DNA of 9,689 nt from an uncultured Xanthobacteraceae bacterium (GTDB lineage Bacteria > Pseudomonadota > Alphaproteobacteria > Rhizobiales > Xanthobacteraceae). Positions 1 through 7,084 of this stretch are shown here, one piece after another. The stretch covers positions 1-9,689 of the forward strand of contig CATPBC010000169.1 in NCBI GenBank assembly GCA_955652195.1, written 5' to 3'. Made by a program: the position numbers and the translations under genes. Under the pieces are notes generated by a model, which was not told the DNA's origin, made no database searches, and was given only the letters and a program-made list of their open reading frames with translations. The stretch's first letter is position 1; every line of letters begins with the position of its first letter.

Positions 1-1
1 C

Positions 2-316
2 ATCGACGCGCGCTTCGACAATATGATGGCAGGGGGCGCACTGGAGGAGGTGCGCGCGCTCGCCGCGCGCAATCTCGATCCGAACCTCCCCGCCATGAAG
101 GCGCATGGCGTGCCCTGGCTGATCCGTCATCTTGCGGGCGAGATCACGATGGCCGAGGCGGTGGCGCAATCCAAGCGCGACACCCGCCGCTACACCAAGC
201 GGCAGGCCACCTGGTTTCGCAATCAGCTGCCGCAGTTCGAATGGGCGGAGCCGCAGCACGCTGCCGCAACCGTCGCGGCGCAGCTGCGGCAACTAACGGC
301 AGCTGCACTCGATTAG
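2..316 (+). CDS. miaA: tRNA dimethylallyltransferase (MiaA), C-terminal part only
   Basis: MiaA transfers a dimethylallyl group to N6 of A37 in tRNAs that read UNN codons; it is a cytosolic tRNA-modification enzyme. Only the last 104 codons are inside the window: the reading frame is open from base 2 and ends at a TAG at 314-316, so the start and the P-loop domain lie upstream. Family signatures visible are GALEEVRAL near the start, the [11 protein letters not shown] segment (usual family form PAMKAIGYREL), a GEIT helix, and the C-terminal [15 protein letters not shown] block, which is the family's RNA-contacting tail. The stretch after FRNQ (about 30 residues, Ala/Gln-rich) is variable in the family. 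No other gene product is plausible for this block. I see no strong terminator after it; a 4-bp dyad at 335-346 lacks a T-run. Confidence 0.92.
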   Translation: MDARFDNMMAGGALEEVRALAARNLDPNLPAMKAHGVPWLIRHLAGEITMAEAVAQSKRDTRRYTKRQATWFRNQLPQFEWAEPQHAAATVAAQLRQLTAAALD

Positions 317-406
317 CGGTCATTGGTCCCATCGCCGCGCACGCGGGGATGAGCGAATTCAACGAACGGCGAAATTGCGGCTGCGCGCGATGCCACAGAC
401 GCCGAG

Positions 407-420
407 ATTCACCTGTGAAT
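407..420. promoter_or_regulatory. Perfect short dyad ATTCAC-CT-GTGAAT upstream of the histidine kinase
   Basis: The 186-nt gap between miaA and the kinase (317-502) contains no gene I can support. Its clearest element is this 14-nt inverted repeat with 6-nt arms and a 2-nt centre, about 83 nt before the proposed kinase start. Symmetry and position fit a regulator-binding site, but no known operator was recognised and chance occurrence is possible. No convincing -35/-10 pair or GGAAC-type general-stress sigma-factor promoter was seen in the gap. Confidence 0.22.
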
Positions 421-502
421 TCAAATGTTATCTCGTCTTGTAACCGTCACGATAAAAGCTCATGATGTGAGCGGGATGTCGGGGCACGGGAGAGGGTGCC
501 CC

Positions 503-1399
503 ATGTCAAATACAGAGACGAATACAGATCAGTTCTGGGAATGCGCTAACGAGGCGATTCTTTCGGCCAGCTACGCGAAAAGCAAAGAGGCCGAGCAGGG
601 ACTGTTTGAATTTGAACATTTGCCGCACAGCGCGGACTCGCCTCCGGTCATTAAAGTTGACGGCCAAATAGTTGATGGCCATGAGCAGCGCACAGTCGAA
701 AGCTGTGAACGTGAGCTGATCAGACGTCGGCGCACGGAAATCCAGCTGCGCGAGGCTCTCGCCCGAGAAGAGGCGCTGCTTCATCAAAAGGATGAGCTGA
801 TCCGACAAATGGTTGTTTTGCACCAGGAGTCCGATCATCGACTGTTGAACGGCGCGCAAATGATTGTCAGCCTGCTTACGCTGCAAGGGCGCGCGTCGAA
901 GAACGCTGAAGTTGCTTCGCAATTGGCGGCAGCGGCCGATCGCGTTGCCACGATCTGCCGCATTCACCGGCATCTGCACTCCTTTGACGTCGTGCGAACT
1001 ATCGCGATCAAGCAATATCTCGAGGAACTCTGTCGCGATTTTTCTAAGATGCTGTCTTTGGGAAGTCCGGACCGCGTCATTGTGATGGAGGGGATTGAAA
1101 TCAATCTCTCGGCCGATACCGCCATTCCGCTGGGCTTCATTGCCAACGAATTGCTCACGAACGCAGCCAAATACGGTACCGGCAGGATCACGCTCAGCTT
1201 GGAATCCGATCCCCAAAAAGGCTATTTGCTGTCGGTCTCCAACGAGGGTCCGGCCTTGCCGAAGGAATTTGATCCGGCCGGCTGCAAAGGATTGGGAATG
1301 AGGATTATCCGGTCTTTTGTCGAACAGATCGGCGGTGAATTGCGGATCGATCGGGGCGATAGGAACCAGGGCACGAGATTTACCGTGCGGTTCTTCTGA
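503..1399 (+). CDS. Soluble orphan sensor histidine kinase, HisKA_2 / HATPase_c type
   Basis: This is a two-component sensor kinase expected to autophosphorylate a histidine using ATP and pass the phosphate to a response regulator; the partner is not in the window. From the start at 503 the protein is 298 aa. Residues 1-80 have no recognised domain and 85-110 are charged and probably coiled coil. The dimerisation/phosphoacceptor helix at about 105-130 carries EsdHRLLNGAQMIVSLLTLQ, with H112 as the likely phosphate acceptor (HisKA_2 pattern). The ATPase domain shows the N-box NELLTNAAKY (about 215-224) and the GLGM lid motif (about 263-266). In the VSNEGPALP segment, Asn sits where DxGxG kinases have Asp; related kinases may share this. 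No membrane segment or PAS/GAF input domain was seen. ATG 503 is chosen because GAGAGGG lies 6 nt upstream; in-frame ATGs at 425 and 476 have poorer sites. HisKA_2 kinases often feed the alphaproteobacterial general stress response, but nothing here proves that. Confidence 0.85.
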   Translation: MSNTETNTDQFWECANEAILSASYAKSKEAEQGLFEFEHLPHSADSPPVIKVDGQIVDGHEQRTVESCERELIRRRRTEIQLREALAREEALLHQKDELIRQMVVLHQESDHRLLNGAQMIVSLLTLQGRASKNAEVASQLAAAADRVATICRIHRHLHSFDVVRTIAIKQYLEELCRDFSKMLSLGSPDRVIVMEGIEINLSADTAIPLGFIANELLTNAAKYGTGRITLSLESDPQKGYLLSVSNEGPALPKEFDPAGCKGLGMRIIRSFVEQIGGELRIDRGDRNQGTRFTVRFF

Positions 1400-1471
1400 T
1401 TTTTATAGGGATGGTCGGCCGCGGTCGCTGCCTCACGCTTGCAGCACCGGCCGTGGGATGTGGATGCACCG

Positions 1472-1486
1472 CCGATCCGGGATCGG
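1472..1486. terminator. Possible bidirectional hairpin between convergent genes (weak)
   Basis: The 169-nt gap between the convergent kinase and PepSY genes (1400-1568) has no gene. It contains one perfect dyad, CCGATC-CGG-GATCGG, which could fold on either transcript. There is no T-run on either side, so this is at best a factor-assisted or processing hairpin. Confidence 0.2.
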
Positions 1487-1568
1487 TCCAGACTCCGTTC
1501 GCAACGATGCCCGGTCTACAACGCACCACTTCGTTTCGTGACATTTCGGATATCGTTTAGGCGATGGC

Positions 1569-3005
1569 TCACCGTAAGCACGACAGCAATCGGCGTGCAG
1601 CGATGGCAATGCCGGTCAGGCTGAATATGAAACCGCAACTGCACAAGACCACGATCAACCCGGTTCGCAACGCCGACCGGGCCGTCAAGATCGGAAAATC
1701 GAGCCTATGCAGCCCCGCATAGAGCCAGCGATAGGCGCGTCGCGATTGGTCGAGTTGCTCGATGAGAGCACCGTTCGATCCATCGATGTCAAACCAATCT
1801 GCTCCGCATTTCACCCGGAATACGGGCGCATCCGGCATCGTCGAAGCCGCTGGATAGTCGTCACTCGCTTCGACGACAAAAGTATCCACACACATCTGCG
1901 CAAGACGCCCCACGGCAGCGTCAACTTCGTCGGTCCGAAGGAACGCGCGCGCGCTCGTCTCCCCGCGCGGATCGGCCTCGGAGAGGAACATTTGCTGCTG
2001 TGCGACGTTCAAGCGATCGCGCCGGTAGATGCGCCCGTTGAACGCAAACCACTCGACTTCCTTGGCACCAAGAAAGACGCGTCGCAATTGGTCGCGCGGT
2101 AAATTCTGCCAGTCTGGATCGCCAGCGATCACGCGTCCCTGCGTCGTAGTCGGTCTTCCGGTCGAGAAGATCTGGCCGTCATCCATCGACAGCCAGCCAC
2201 TGAATATCCATGTCAGGACGAACACCATGCAACACAAACCAAGCCAGTGATGCCATGCATGCCACCCACAATAGGGCGATACTGGGCGCCGTCCCGTGAG
2301 GTCGAGCCGCGACGTGCCAATCACCGCGCCTAGACCCGCTCCAATCATTGCAAGAAGGGCGAGCCACCAGAGCAGCGCGGCCCACAACCCGGGATGACTT
2401 CGCAACGCGGTCGGATAAATCCAGTGCGCAACGCTTCCGGCATAGTTCCACCAGCGCTGCCGACGCGTCGTTTTCAGTACGACCTCGCCAGTGGTCGCCG
2501 ATACATAAACCTCAGTACCGGGCCGGTCTTCCAGCGCCACGTGGTACAAAGGGCGATACTGATCGTATTGTTGCGCTACCGTCCACTGATCGGAGAAAAT
2601 CTCCGCGGCGACTGGAGCATCCACGTCGCGCGCGTCATTCGTGGCGAGAATGCCGGCCAATTGCGCCGATCGGACCGTGCCATCGCCAAGATCGTCAGCG
2701 CGAAGGGCTTTGACGGCAGAGGAACCCGACACCAGATATACCGGCCCGTCGCTTCGCTCCACGAGGCGTATGCGCATGACGTCGCCGGTTTTGCTCGCGG
2801 CAACCGCCTCCGCCGGACTATGCACGACCCGCATTAGATCGATCGGCAGCAAACCGGCGACGCGTTCGGATTCGCTCAGGGCCGGAAACTGCACGAAATG
2901 CATCACAATCCCCGACGCAAACCACATCGCAAACAGCAGACAGAAAGTGACGCCGAACCAACGGTGCAGCAGAATGAGCGAACGCAGCAGAGAGTGCTTC
3001 ACCAT
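1569..3005 (-). CDS. PepSY/TM-domain inner-membrane protein, FoxB/PiuB-like putative metal-chelate reductase
   Basis: This 478-aa protein has four predicted membrane segments: about 11-36, 206-230, 251-274 and 446-470. Two soluble PepSY-like regions (about 50-185 and 280-425) lie between TM1-TM2 and TM3-TM4. This is the PepSY-associated TM architecture. Members such as FoxB and PiuB sit beside siderophore receptors, and FoxB is known as a haem-containing inner-membrane reductase that helps release siderophore iron. Histidines placed to act as haem or metal ligands are H14 (LLHRWFG), H36 (VMHF), H194 and H204, H249/H252/H253 (WHAWHHW), and H433 (AGLHRLD). Repeats of the family's typical DxxxGxv pattern are seen in VSATTGEVV and DIDGSNGALIE. 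The start ATG at 3005-3003 overlaps the receptor's TGA at 3001-2999 within ATGGTGA, so translational coupling is likely. Co-transcription would place it under the B12 riboswitch. Reductase activity and substrate are inferred, not shown. Confidence 0.86.
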   Translation of the reverse strand: MVKHSLLRSLILLHRWFGVTFCLLFAMWFASGIVMHFVQFPALSESERVAGLLPIDLMRVVHSPAEAVAASKTGDVMRIRLVERSDGPVYLVSGSSAVKALRADDLGDGTVRSAQLAGILATNDARDVDAPVAAEIFSDQWTVAQQYDQYRPLYHVALEDRPGTEVYVSATTGEVVLKTTRRQRWWNYAGSVAHWIYPTALRSHPGLWAALLWWLALLAMIGAGLGAVIGTSRLDLTGRRPVSPYCGWHAWHHWLGLCCMVFVLTWIFSGWLSMDDGQIFSTGRPTTTQGRVIAGDPDWQNLPRDQLRRVFLGAKEVEWFAFNGRIYRRDRLNVAQQQMFLSEADPRGETSARAFLRTDEVDAAVGRLAQMCVDTFVVEASDDYPAASTMPDAPVFRVKCGADWFDIDGSNGALIEQLDQSRRAYRWLYAGLHRLDFPILTARSALRTGLIVVLCSCGFIFSLTGIAIAARRLLSCLR

Positions 3006-5398
3006 CTTGCTGACGCGCCGACTTCATAGGTCCTCGGTGCGCCGAGGAGGATTTGATCGGGATATGTGGTGTCGGACCACGCGGCATAGACCGCGTCTGT
3101 CAGATTGCGCACGCGCATTGAAATGCGCAGGTTTTCAAGTTCCGGCATTGCAATGTCACGGCCGGGAATGTCGAGGAATGCATAGACGTCGGCAGTCGTA
3201 TAAGCGTTTAGGGTTGTGAGGTTGTCCTGCTCTAAGAAACGGTTTCCGACGTACCGCATCGAGCCGCCGAGCTCGAGCGGCCATCGCCAATGATTGAAAC
3301 GATAAGAAAGCCCGGCATTGGCAACCAGCGGAGCCACATTCGGCGGGACATTGCCAGTAAACGTACCGAAATTGCCAAAACGCGCATGGATGAAAGCCGC
3401 GCTGCCCCAGAGCTTGAGCCCGTCGATCGGACTCACGGCGGCGGCGAGCTCGATACCTTTGCTTGTGACTTCGCCGGCGACGGCCGTTTGCGTCGTGCTT
3501 ATAGGGATGAACACATTACGCTGGACGATATCGTAAAGGGCGACGGTCCATTCCGCTTTGTCGTCCCAGAACAGTTGTTTAGCGCCGGTTTCGTATATCC
3601 GCGAACTCGTCAGCTGCAACGAGGTCCCTGGCGTGATGGAAAAAACGGCAGCCACAGCGGGATTGTACGCGGTTGCGTACATACTATAGAGGGTCAAGCC
3701 GGGAATCGGCTGATACGTGTAGGCGGCACGATAGGACACCGGCTCCCAGCTAACGGAAAAGGGCAGTCCAGTGGGAACCGTGCCGTCGGCATTGACGCCA
3801 TCGCGGGACAATGTGAGCCGCTCGACGCGCACGCCGCCGATTAAGGCGAACGCGGGAGTCAATTTCAAACGGTCTTCGAACGATCCGGCAATATCGTCGA
3901 GTTTGCTGTTGCGCGTGCTCAACAGTAGCGGGCCATAAAGTCCCGGCTGCGGATTGACGACACTCACCGTGTCATCGGGGAAAGGTTCGCTGATGTCTTC
4001 CTTGAACGTAATCCTGTTGCTGCTCGTCTGCAGTTGCGCAGCGAAGCGGTTCTCCAGGCCGAAGATAAGCGAATCCCACGTCAGTTCGGCGTTGTTCCCG
4101 AAGATGTTCTGATTGTGAAAGACGGCAAAGCGATCGCGATCGATACATGTCGGTAGCGAGCCAGGGCAAGGCTGCGTCATTGTCGTCAAGCTGAACGCAT
4201 AGGTCTCGCTGTCCAACCAGTTACGTTTCGCCTGGTAGGAATAGACTTGGTCCTTGATCGTGACATTGTTCAGCGGCCGCCATTCGAAGCCGCCGCGTAG
4301 CCAAAGCTCCTGGGCGCCGGTGGCATTATCGGCCACGTTGTAATTGGTTGTCAGCGTGCGCGAATCAATCGTCAACGGTCCAATTACGGAGCCGTCGAAA
4401 GTATTGATCGCAGTACCCGACACCACTCCCGAGACAGCATGCGGGCCGGCAAACGAGACCGGCACGACCGGCGTGCCCCAATAGGCGTGGCCGGAATCTT
4501 TCTTGTATTCGACGGCGACGAACGCCTTGAATGCGTCGGTCACGCGATAATTGAGTTGGGTGGCGAGGCCCGTTACGTCGCGAAAGTCGCCATCGATAAA
4601 GCTATTGAATTTTGCTCCGCTGACATCAAAGCGATAATCGAGTCCTCGCACCTGGGTGCTGCCACCCGAACCGAAATGAGAGCGGAATGATCCGAATGAA
4701 TCCAGAAAGACGTCCGCTTCATTCCTGATTGGTCCGGCGATCGGCTGCCTGGAAACGTAATTGACTGAGCCGCCAATGGCGTTCAATCCCGACATCAAGG
4801 ACGACGGGCCTTTGAGAAACTCCACCTGGCCAAGGTTGGCGGTGTCCATCCAGCGCGAGGTGATGTCAGCTGGACCGGTCCAAATTCCGTTGTAGAGGAC
4901 GTTCACCTGCGGTCCGGCAAAGCCGCGCATTGAAAAATTTGCTGGCGCCCCGGCGGAGTCGCCGGCCAAGACTCCGACTGCGCCTTGCGCTGTATCGGTC
5001 GTCGTTCGGTAGCCCTGCATCTCCATGGTCTGTTGATTAACGACCTCGACGGTTGCTGGTGTTTCAATAACGGCAAGCCCGAGCCGCGTGGCGCTTTGGG
5101 TCACGGTATTGAGCGGTGTGATTGGAATTCCCGCCAAAGGCGTTGTTTGGTCTTTGCTCGGCGCCGCGGGAGCGGCTGCTTCGGTGCGCGGCTTTTCTAC
5201 TGGGCCATGCTGGGTCGGACGCCGCCCTGACACGCGTATTTGTGGGAGCGTTCCTTGAGCTGGCCGAGCCTGCTCCTGTGGTGCCGGTGTCTGCGCGGCA
5301 ACGGGGCTTGGGATCAGGGAGGCTGTGGCGAGTATTGTTGAGAGAAACAGCACGGGGCAGGGACTGCGCTTACGGCCCCGATAATGGACAGGAAACAC
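2999..5398 (-). CDS. TonB-dependent outer-membrane receptor, siderophore-receptor type, under B12 riboswitch control
   Basis: This 799-aa protein imports a scarce metal chelate or cofactor across the outer membrane using TonB energy. The signal peptide is residues 1-35 (basic n-region YRGRKR, hydrophobic core VLFLSTILATASL, cleavage likely after PVAA). LPQIRVSGR at 51-59 is the probable TonB box, followed by a Pro/Ala-rich linker. The plug spans about 95-220, with ETPATVEVVNQQ, NFSMRGF, VEFLKGPSSLMSG and IGGSVNYVSRQP. A 22-strand-type barrel follows and ends in an aromatic residue (ASARW). The size and plug motifs match siderophore receptors; BtuB proteins are usually nearer 600 aa. The start is GTG at 5398-5396, the only plausible initiator after an in-frame stop, with GGGG 6 nt upstream. 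A cobalamin riboswitch lies upstream, so the ligand may be a corrinoid or cobalt-related chelate. The downstream gene overlaps by 7 nt. Ligand assignment is inference. Confidence 0.93.
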   Translation of the reverse strand: MFPVHYRGRKRSPCPVLFLSTILATASLIPSPVAAQTPAPQEQARPAQGTLPQIRVSGRRPTQHGPVEKPRTEAAAPAAPSKDQTTPLAGIPITPLNTVTQSATRLGLAVIETPATVEVVNQQTMEMQGYRTTTDTAQGAVGVLAGDSAGAPANFSMRGFAGPQVNVLYNGIWTGPADITSRWMDTANLGQVEFLKGPSSLMSGLNAIGGSVNYVSRQPIAGPIRNEADVFLDSFGSFRSHFGSGGSTQVRGLDYRFDVSGAKFNSFIDGDFRDVTGLATQLNYRVTDAFKAFVAVEYKKDSGHAYWGTPVVPVSFAGPHAVSGVVSGTAINTFDGSVIGPLTIDSRTLTTNYNVADNATGAQELWLRGGFEWRPLNNVTIKDQVYSYQAKRNWLDSETYAFSLTTMTQPCPGSLPTCIDRDRFAVFHNQNIFGNNAELTWDSLIFGLENRFAAQLQTSSNRITFKEDISEPFPDDTVSVVNPQPGLYGPLLLSTRNSKLDDIAGSFEDRLKLTPAFALIGGVRVERLTLSRDGVNADGTVPTGLPFSVSWEPVSYRAAYTYQPIPGLTLYSMYATAYNPAVAAVFSITPGTSLQLTSSRIYETGAKQLFWDDKAEWTVALYDIVQRNVFIPISTTQTAVAGEVTSKGIELAAAVSPIDGLKLWGSAAFIHARFGNFGTFTGNVPPNVAPLVANAGLSYRFNHWRWPLELGGSMRYVGNRFLEQDNLTTLNAYTTADVYAFLDIPGRDIAMPELENLRISMRVRNLTDAVYAAWSDTTYPDQILLGAPRTYEVGASARW

Positions 5399-5402
5399 GC
5401 GA

Positions 5403-5415
5403 CGCCCCAGAGGCG
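5403..5415 (-). promoter_or_regulatory. Possible Shine-Dalgarno-masking hairpin in the riboswitch expression platform
   Basis: In the leader RNA the receptor's GGGG ribosome-binding site (5408-5405) sits in a short dyad, CGCC-TCTGG-GGCG, just before the GTG start. No intrinsic terminator with a U-run is visible between the aptamer and the start codon, so control at translation initiation is the simpler model. The stem has only 4 bp and competing folds exist, so this assignment is tentative. Confidence 0.3.
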
Positions 5416-5542
5416 AACCACGTCCCCGTCACCGCGATTTTGGCTGATTGGCGGTCCGCCTTCGCCGTACTGGGGACCGTGCAACAACCGGACTGAATTC
5501 GTCAGGACACCCCGCCCAACGCGCTCGCGCGTGACCGTTGCT

Positions 5543-5717
5543 GGTGGCAGATCTCCTGGCTCGCGGGTCGCTGTCTCCGGCCGCCTTCCCAGGAATACTG
5601 GATTCCCAGTGGCGAATATCGGCCGGAGGCTCGCCGCTTACAGTTGCGGGGGCAGCCGCGGCATTGTGTGCAACGCACACGCACCGCGTTCCCTTTTGAT
5701 CCCTTGCGGGAACCACC
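5543..5717 (-). promoter_or_regulatory. Cobalamin (adenosylcobalamin/B12) riboswitch aptamer
   Basis: Read on the minus strand, this 175-nt element has the cobalamin-aptamer landmarks in order. The 5' P1 arm GGTGG (5717-5713) pairs with CCACC (5547-5543). Then come TTCCC...AAAAGGGAA (P2), a P3 arm with a GTGTG/CACAC hairpin, and the conserved core GCTGCCCCCGCAACTGTAAG. A 9-bp stem CTCCGGCCG/CGGCCGGAG follows, enclosing GCCACTGGG...TGGGAAGGCG, then GACCCGCGAGCC and the B12 box GCCAGGAGATCTGCC. Family consensus in the box is GAGACC; here there is one C-to-T change (base 5551). B12 binding normally represses the downstream gene, here the TonB receptor and the PepSY gene. The aptamer end is 144 nt from the receptor's GTG, leaving room for an expression platform (5399-5542) in which I see paired segments (for example CGGTCC/GGACCG) but no U-tract terminator. 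Confidence 0.96.
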
Positions 5718-5723
5718 GCGAAC

Positions 5724-5752
5724 AATTTCGGCGATCTATCGAAGCCGGTCAA
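5724..5752 (-). promoter_or_regulatory. Candidate promoter for the riboswitch-receptor transcript
   Basis: TTGACC (5752-5747) is a good -35. A 17-nt spacer leads to a poor -10 (GAAATT, 5729-5724). Start of transcription would fall almost exactly on the 5' arm of the aptamer, which supports the placement despite the weak -10. Confidence 0.35.
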
Positions 5753-5823
5753 GCATCCCTGAAAAGCGAGAGCACTCAGCCTTGGGATGTCAGACGCGGT
5801 GCAGCGCACAGTAGCGCCTTAAC

Positions 5824-5840
5824 GCGCGTCCTCGACGCGC
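5824..5840 (-). terminator. Probable transcription terminator hairpin after the exported-protein gene
   Basis: A perfect 7-bp GC-rich stem (GCGCGTC-GAG-GACGCGC) lies about 30 nt past the TAA of the minus-strand gene at 5872 and upstream of the riboswitch promoter. It is followed only by GTTAAGG, so the U-run is weak. Its position between two minus-strand units suggests it separates them. Confidence 0.38.
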
Positions 5841-5871
5841 TATGGCTGCGCTGCGCCCGGGATATGTGAGA

Positions 5872-6948
5872 TTAATGCGTCATGTATTGCAGGCCGGCGG
5901 TATAGGCGGCGCCGCCGATCACGCATGGTATTCCCAGTTCGATCTGCCCGGTTGCGGCGGCGGCGATGCAGCCCATCGACAGCGCGCCTTGGCCGATCTG
6001 ACCCCAACCCGACAGTTCGCGTTTTGAATTCGGGCCTTTGGTCTTGAGCTCCTCGATCGCGGCGAGCGATTCCTGGCGCATGTGCACGGTGTCGACCGTC
6101 TCCGCCGTCTCGATCACGTCGTCGAGCACGACCTTGACGTCCTTGGGCTGATTCTTGGCGCCCCATTTCAGCATCGCCAGCAGATCGGCGTCGCGCACCG
6201 CATTGCTCGCCAGCGTGAATTTGGCGGCGCTGCCGGTGGTGAGGCTGTCGACATTGTCTTTGTCGTTGGCGAGCGGCAACAGCTTGATCACCCGCTCGAT
6301 CGGCACATAGCTGCCGGTCGCGAGATAGTAGCCCCACAACACGTCGATCAGCTCCGGCGACGGCTCGAGCGCGACCGCCTTCTTGCGATCCTTATCGAGA
6401 TGCAGCGTCGATTTGATCTTGTCGAGCATGCCCGGCTTGTCGGTCTTGAAGTCGATCTGTTCGAGACGCGGCAGCTTGCCGTCGAGATATTTGTCGATCA
6501 TCGCGCGGCGCGTCGCCATCCGATCGACGAAGGTTGCGAGCAGCTCGCGCCAGTTCGGCAGTCCGGAATAAGCGATCGCACGCACCAGCACCCAATGATC
6601 CGACGGGTCGATGACCAGCATTTTGGCAATGAGATCGTCGGCGCGCGAGGCATTGGTGCCGAGCACGCCGGCGATGAAGCCGACATAAGGGCCCGAGCTT
6701 TCGGCGGCCTTGAACGCTTGCATGGCGCTGAGCGCGCGCACGACCGCCGGCAGCCGATCCGGATCGGGCCGGTGGCGATAGCCATTGATCCATTTAAGGA
6801 TGGTATCGTTGGAGTTGAACGCCGCCGCCGACGGCGGCACGGCGAGAGCCGGCGCGCCCGCCGCGACGACGATAGTCAACGCGAGGATGAGTGCGACCGC
6901 GCAGCGAAACTGCGCGCGAACCGGAAAAGCTGCGATCATGTCCCCCAT
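5872..6948 (-). CDS. Exported helix-rich protein of unknown function
   Basis: I do not recognise this protein. From the proposed start it is 358 aa. Residues 1-36 form a signal peptide with hydrophobic core AVALILALTIVVAAGA and likely cleavage after PALA. The mature part is rich in Leu/Ala/Lys/Asp helices, with repeated 30-40-residue helical pairs between about 45 and 300 that resemble an alpha-solenoid (TPR/HEAT-like), although no repeat consensus is clear. Near the C terminus (about 314-352) is a Gly/Ala-rich, weakly hydrophobic segment (from GWGQIGQGALS to IGGAAYTAG) with two cysteines, which might touch or insert into a membrane. ATG 6948 is preferred because GGAG lies 6 nt upstream; GTG 6960 and ATG 6939 are alternatives. 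Codon use has the strong G/C third-position bias of the ilv genes, supporting a real gene. It is divergent from ilvB and separated from the receptor by a terminator-like hairpin, so no functional link is shown. Confidence 0.78.
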   Translation of the reverse strand: MGDMIAAFPVRAQFRCAVALILALTIVVAAGAPALAVPPSAAAFNSNDTILKWINGYRHRPDPDRLPAVVRALSAMQAFKAAESSGPYVGFIAGVLGTNASRADDLIAKMLVIDPSDHWVLVRAIAYSGLPNWRELLATFVDRMATRRAMIDKYLDGKLPRLEQIDFKTDKPGMLDKIKSTLHLDKDRKKAVALEPSPELIDVLWGYYLATGSYVPIERVIKLLPLANDKDNVDSLTTGSAAKFTLASNAVRDADLLAMLKWGAKNQPKDVKVVLDDVIETAETVDTVHMRQESLAAIEELKTKGPNSKRELSGWGQIGQGALSMGCIAAAATGQIELGIPCVIGGAAYTAGLQYMTH

Positions 6949-7006
6949 CCGTGTCTCCACGCCCCCGACTGCGATAATTGAGCAACACGGCTAGGAAAAT
7001 TAAAGG

Positions 7007-7034
7007 CCGCGGCCGCGCGAATTCGCGGCTGCGG
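7007..7034. other. Long GC-rich inverted repeat containing CGCGAATTCGCG
   Basis: Two 11-nt arms (CCGCGGCCGCG at 7007-7017 and CGCGGCTGCGG at 7024-7034) pair with a single G-U wobble around a 6-nt centre. The middle 12 bases (7016-7027) are a perfect palindrome. On the minus strand it is followed by CCTTTAATTTT, so it might act in the 5' leader of the exported-protein gene or shield that gene from antisense transcription. No known family was recognised. The same 196-nt gap (6949-7144) also has GTTAA-GGTTGG-TTAAC at 7042-7057 and no gene. Confidence 0.4.
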
Positions 7035-7084
7035 TGTGACAGTTAAGGTTGGTTAACGATTGCACTTTGTCGCGTCATTCCGAT

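Noticed and set aside
335..346. CCGC-GCAC-GCGG hairpin just after miaA as a terminator
   Set aside because: The stem is only 4 bp and there is no T-run after it, so it is not distinguishable from chance in GC-rich DNA.
459..475. GCTCA-TGATG-TGAGC dyad before the kinase start
   Set aside because: The arms are only 5 bp, with no matching known operator and no supporting second copy nearby.
506..1216. Minus-strand 236-codon frame opposite the histidine kinase
   Set aside because: The + strand frame carries clear H-box and ATPase motifs; the minus frame has none.
3290..3844. Plus-strand 184-codon frame inside the TonB receptor
   Set aside because: It is a shadow of the receptor barrel; no family motif or ribosome site was seen.
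5429..5869. Open frames on both strands (5429-5809 minus, 5384-5869 plus) across the riboswitch
   Set aside because: The region is explained by the conserved cobalamin aptamer; the translated frames have no recognisable protein features.
6082..6981. Long + strand open frame of 299 codons opposite the exported-protein gene
   Set aside because: It is rich in Arg/His/Asp as expected of an antisense shadow in GC-rich DNA, lacks domain motifs, and the opposite strand has a signal peptide and a good ribosome site.
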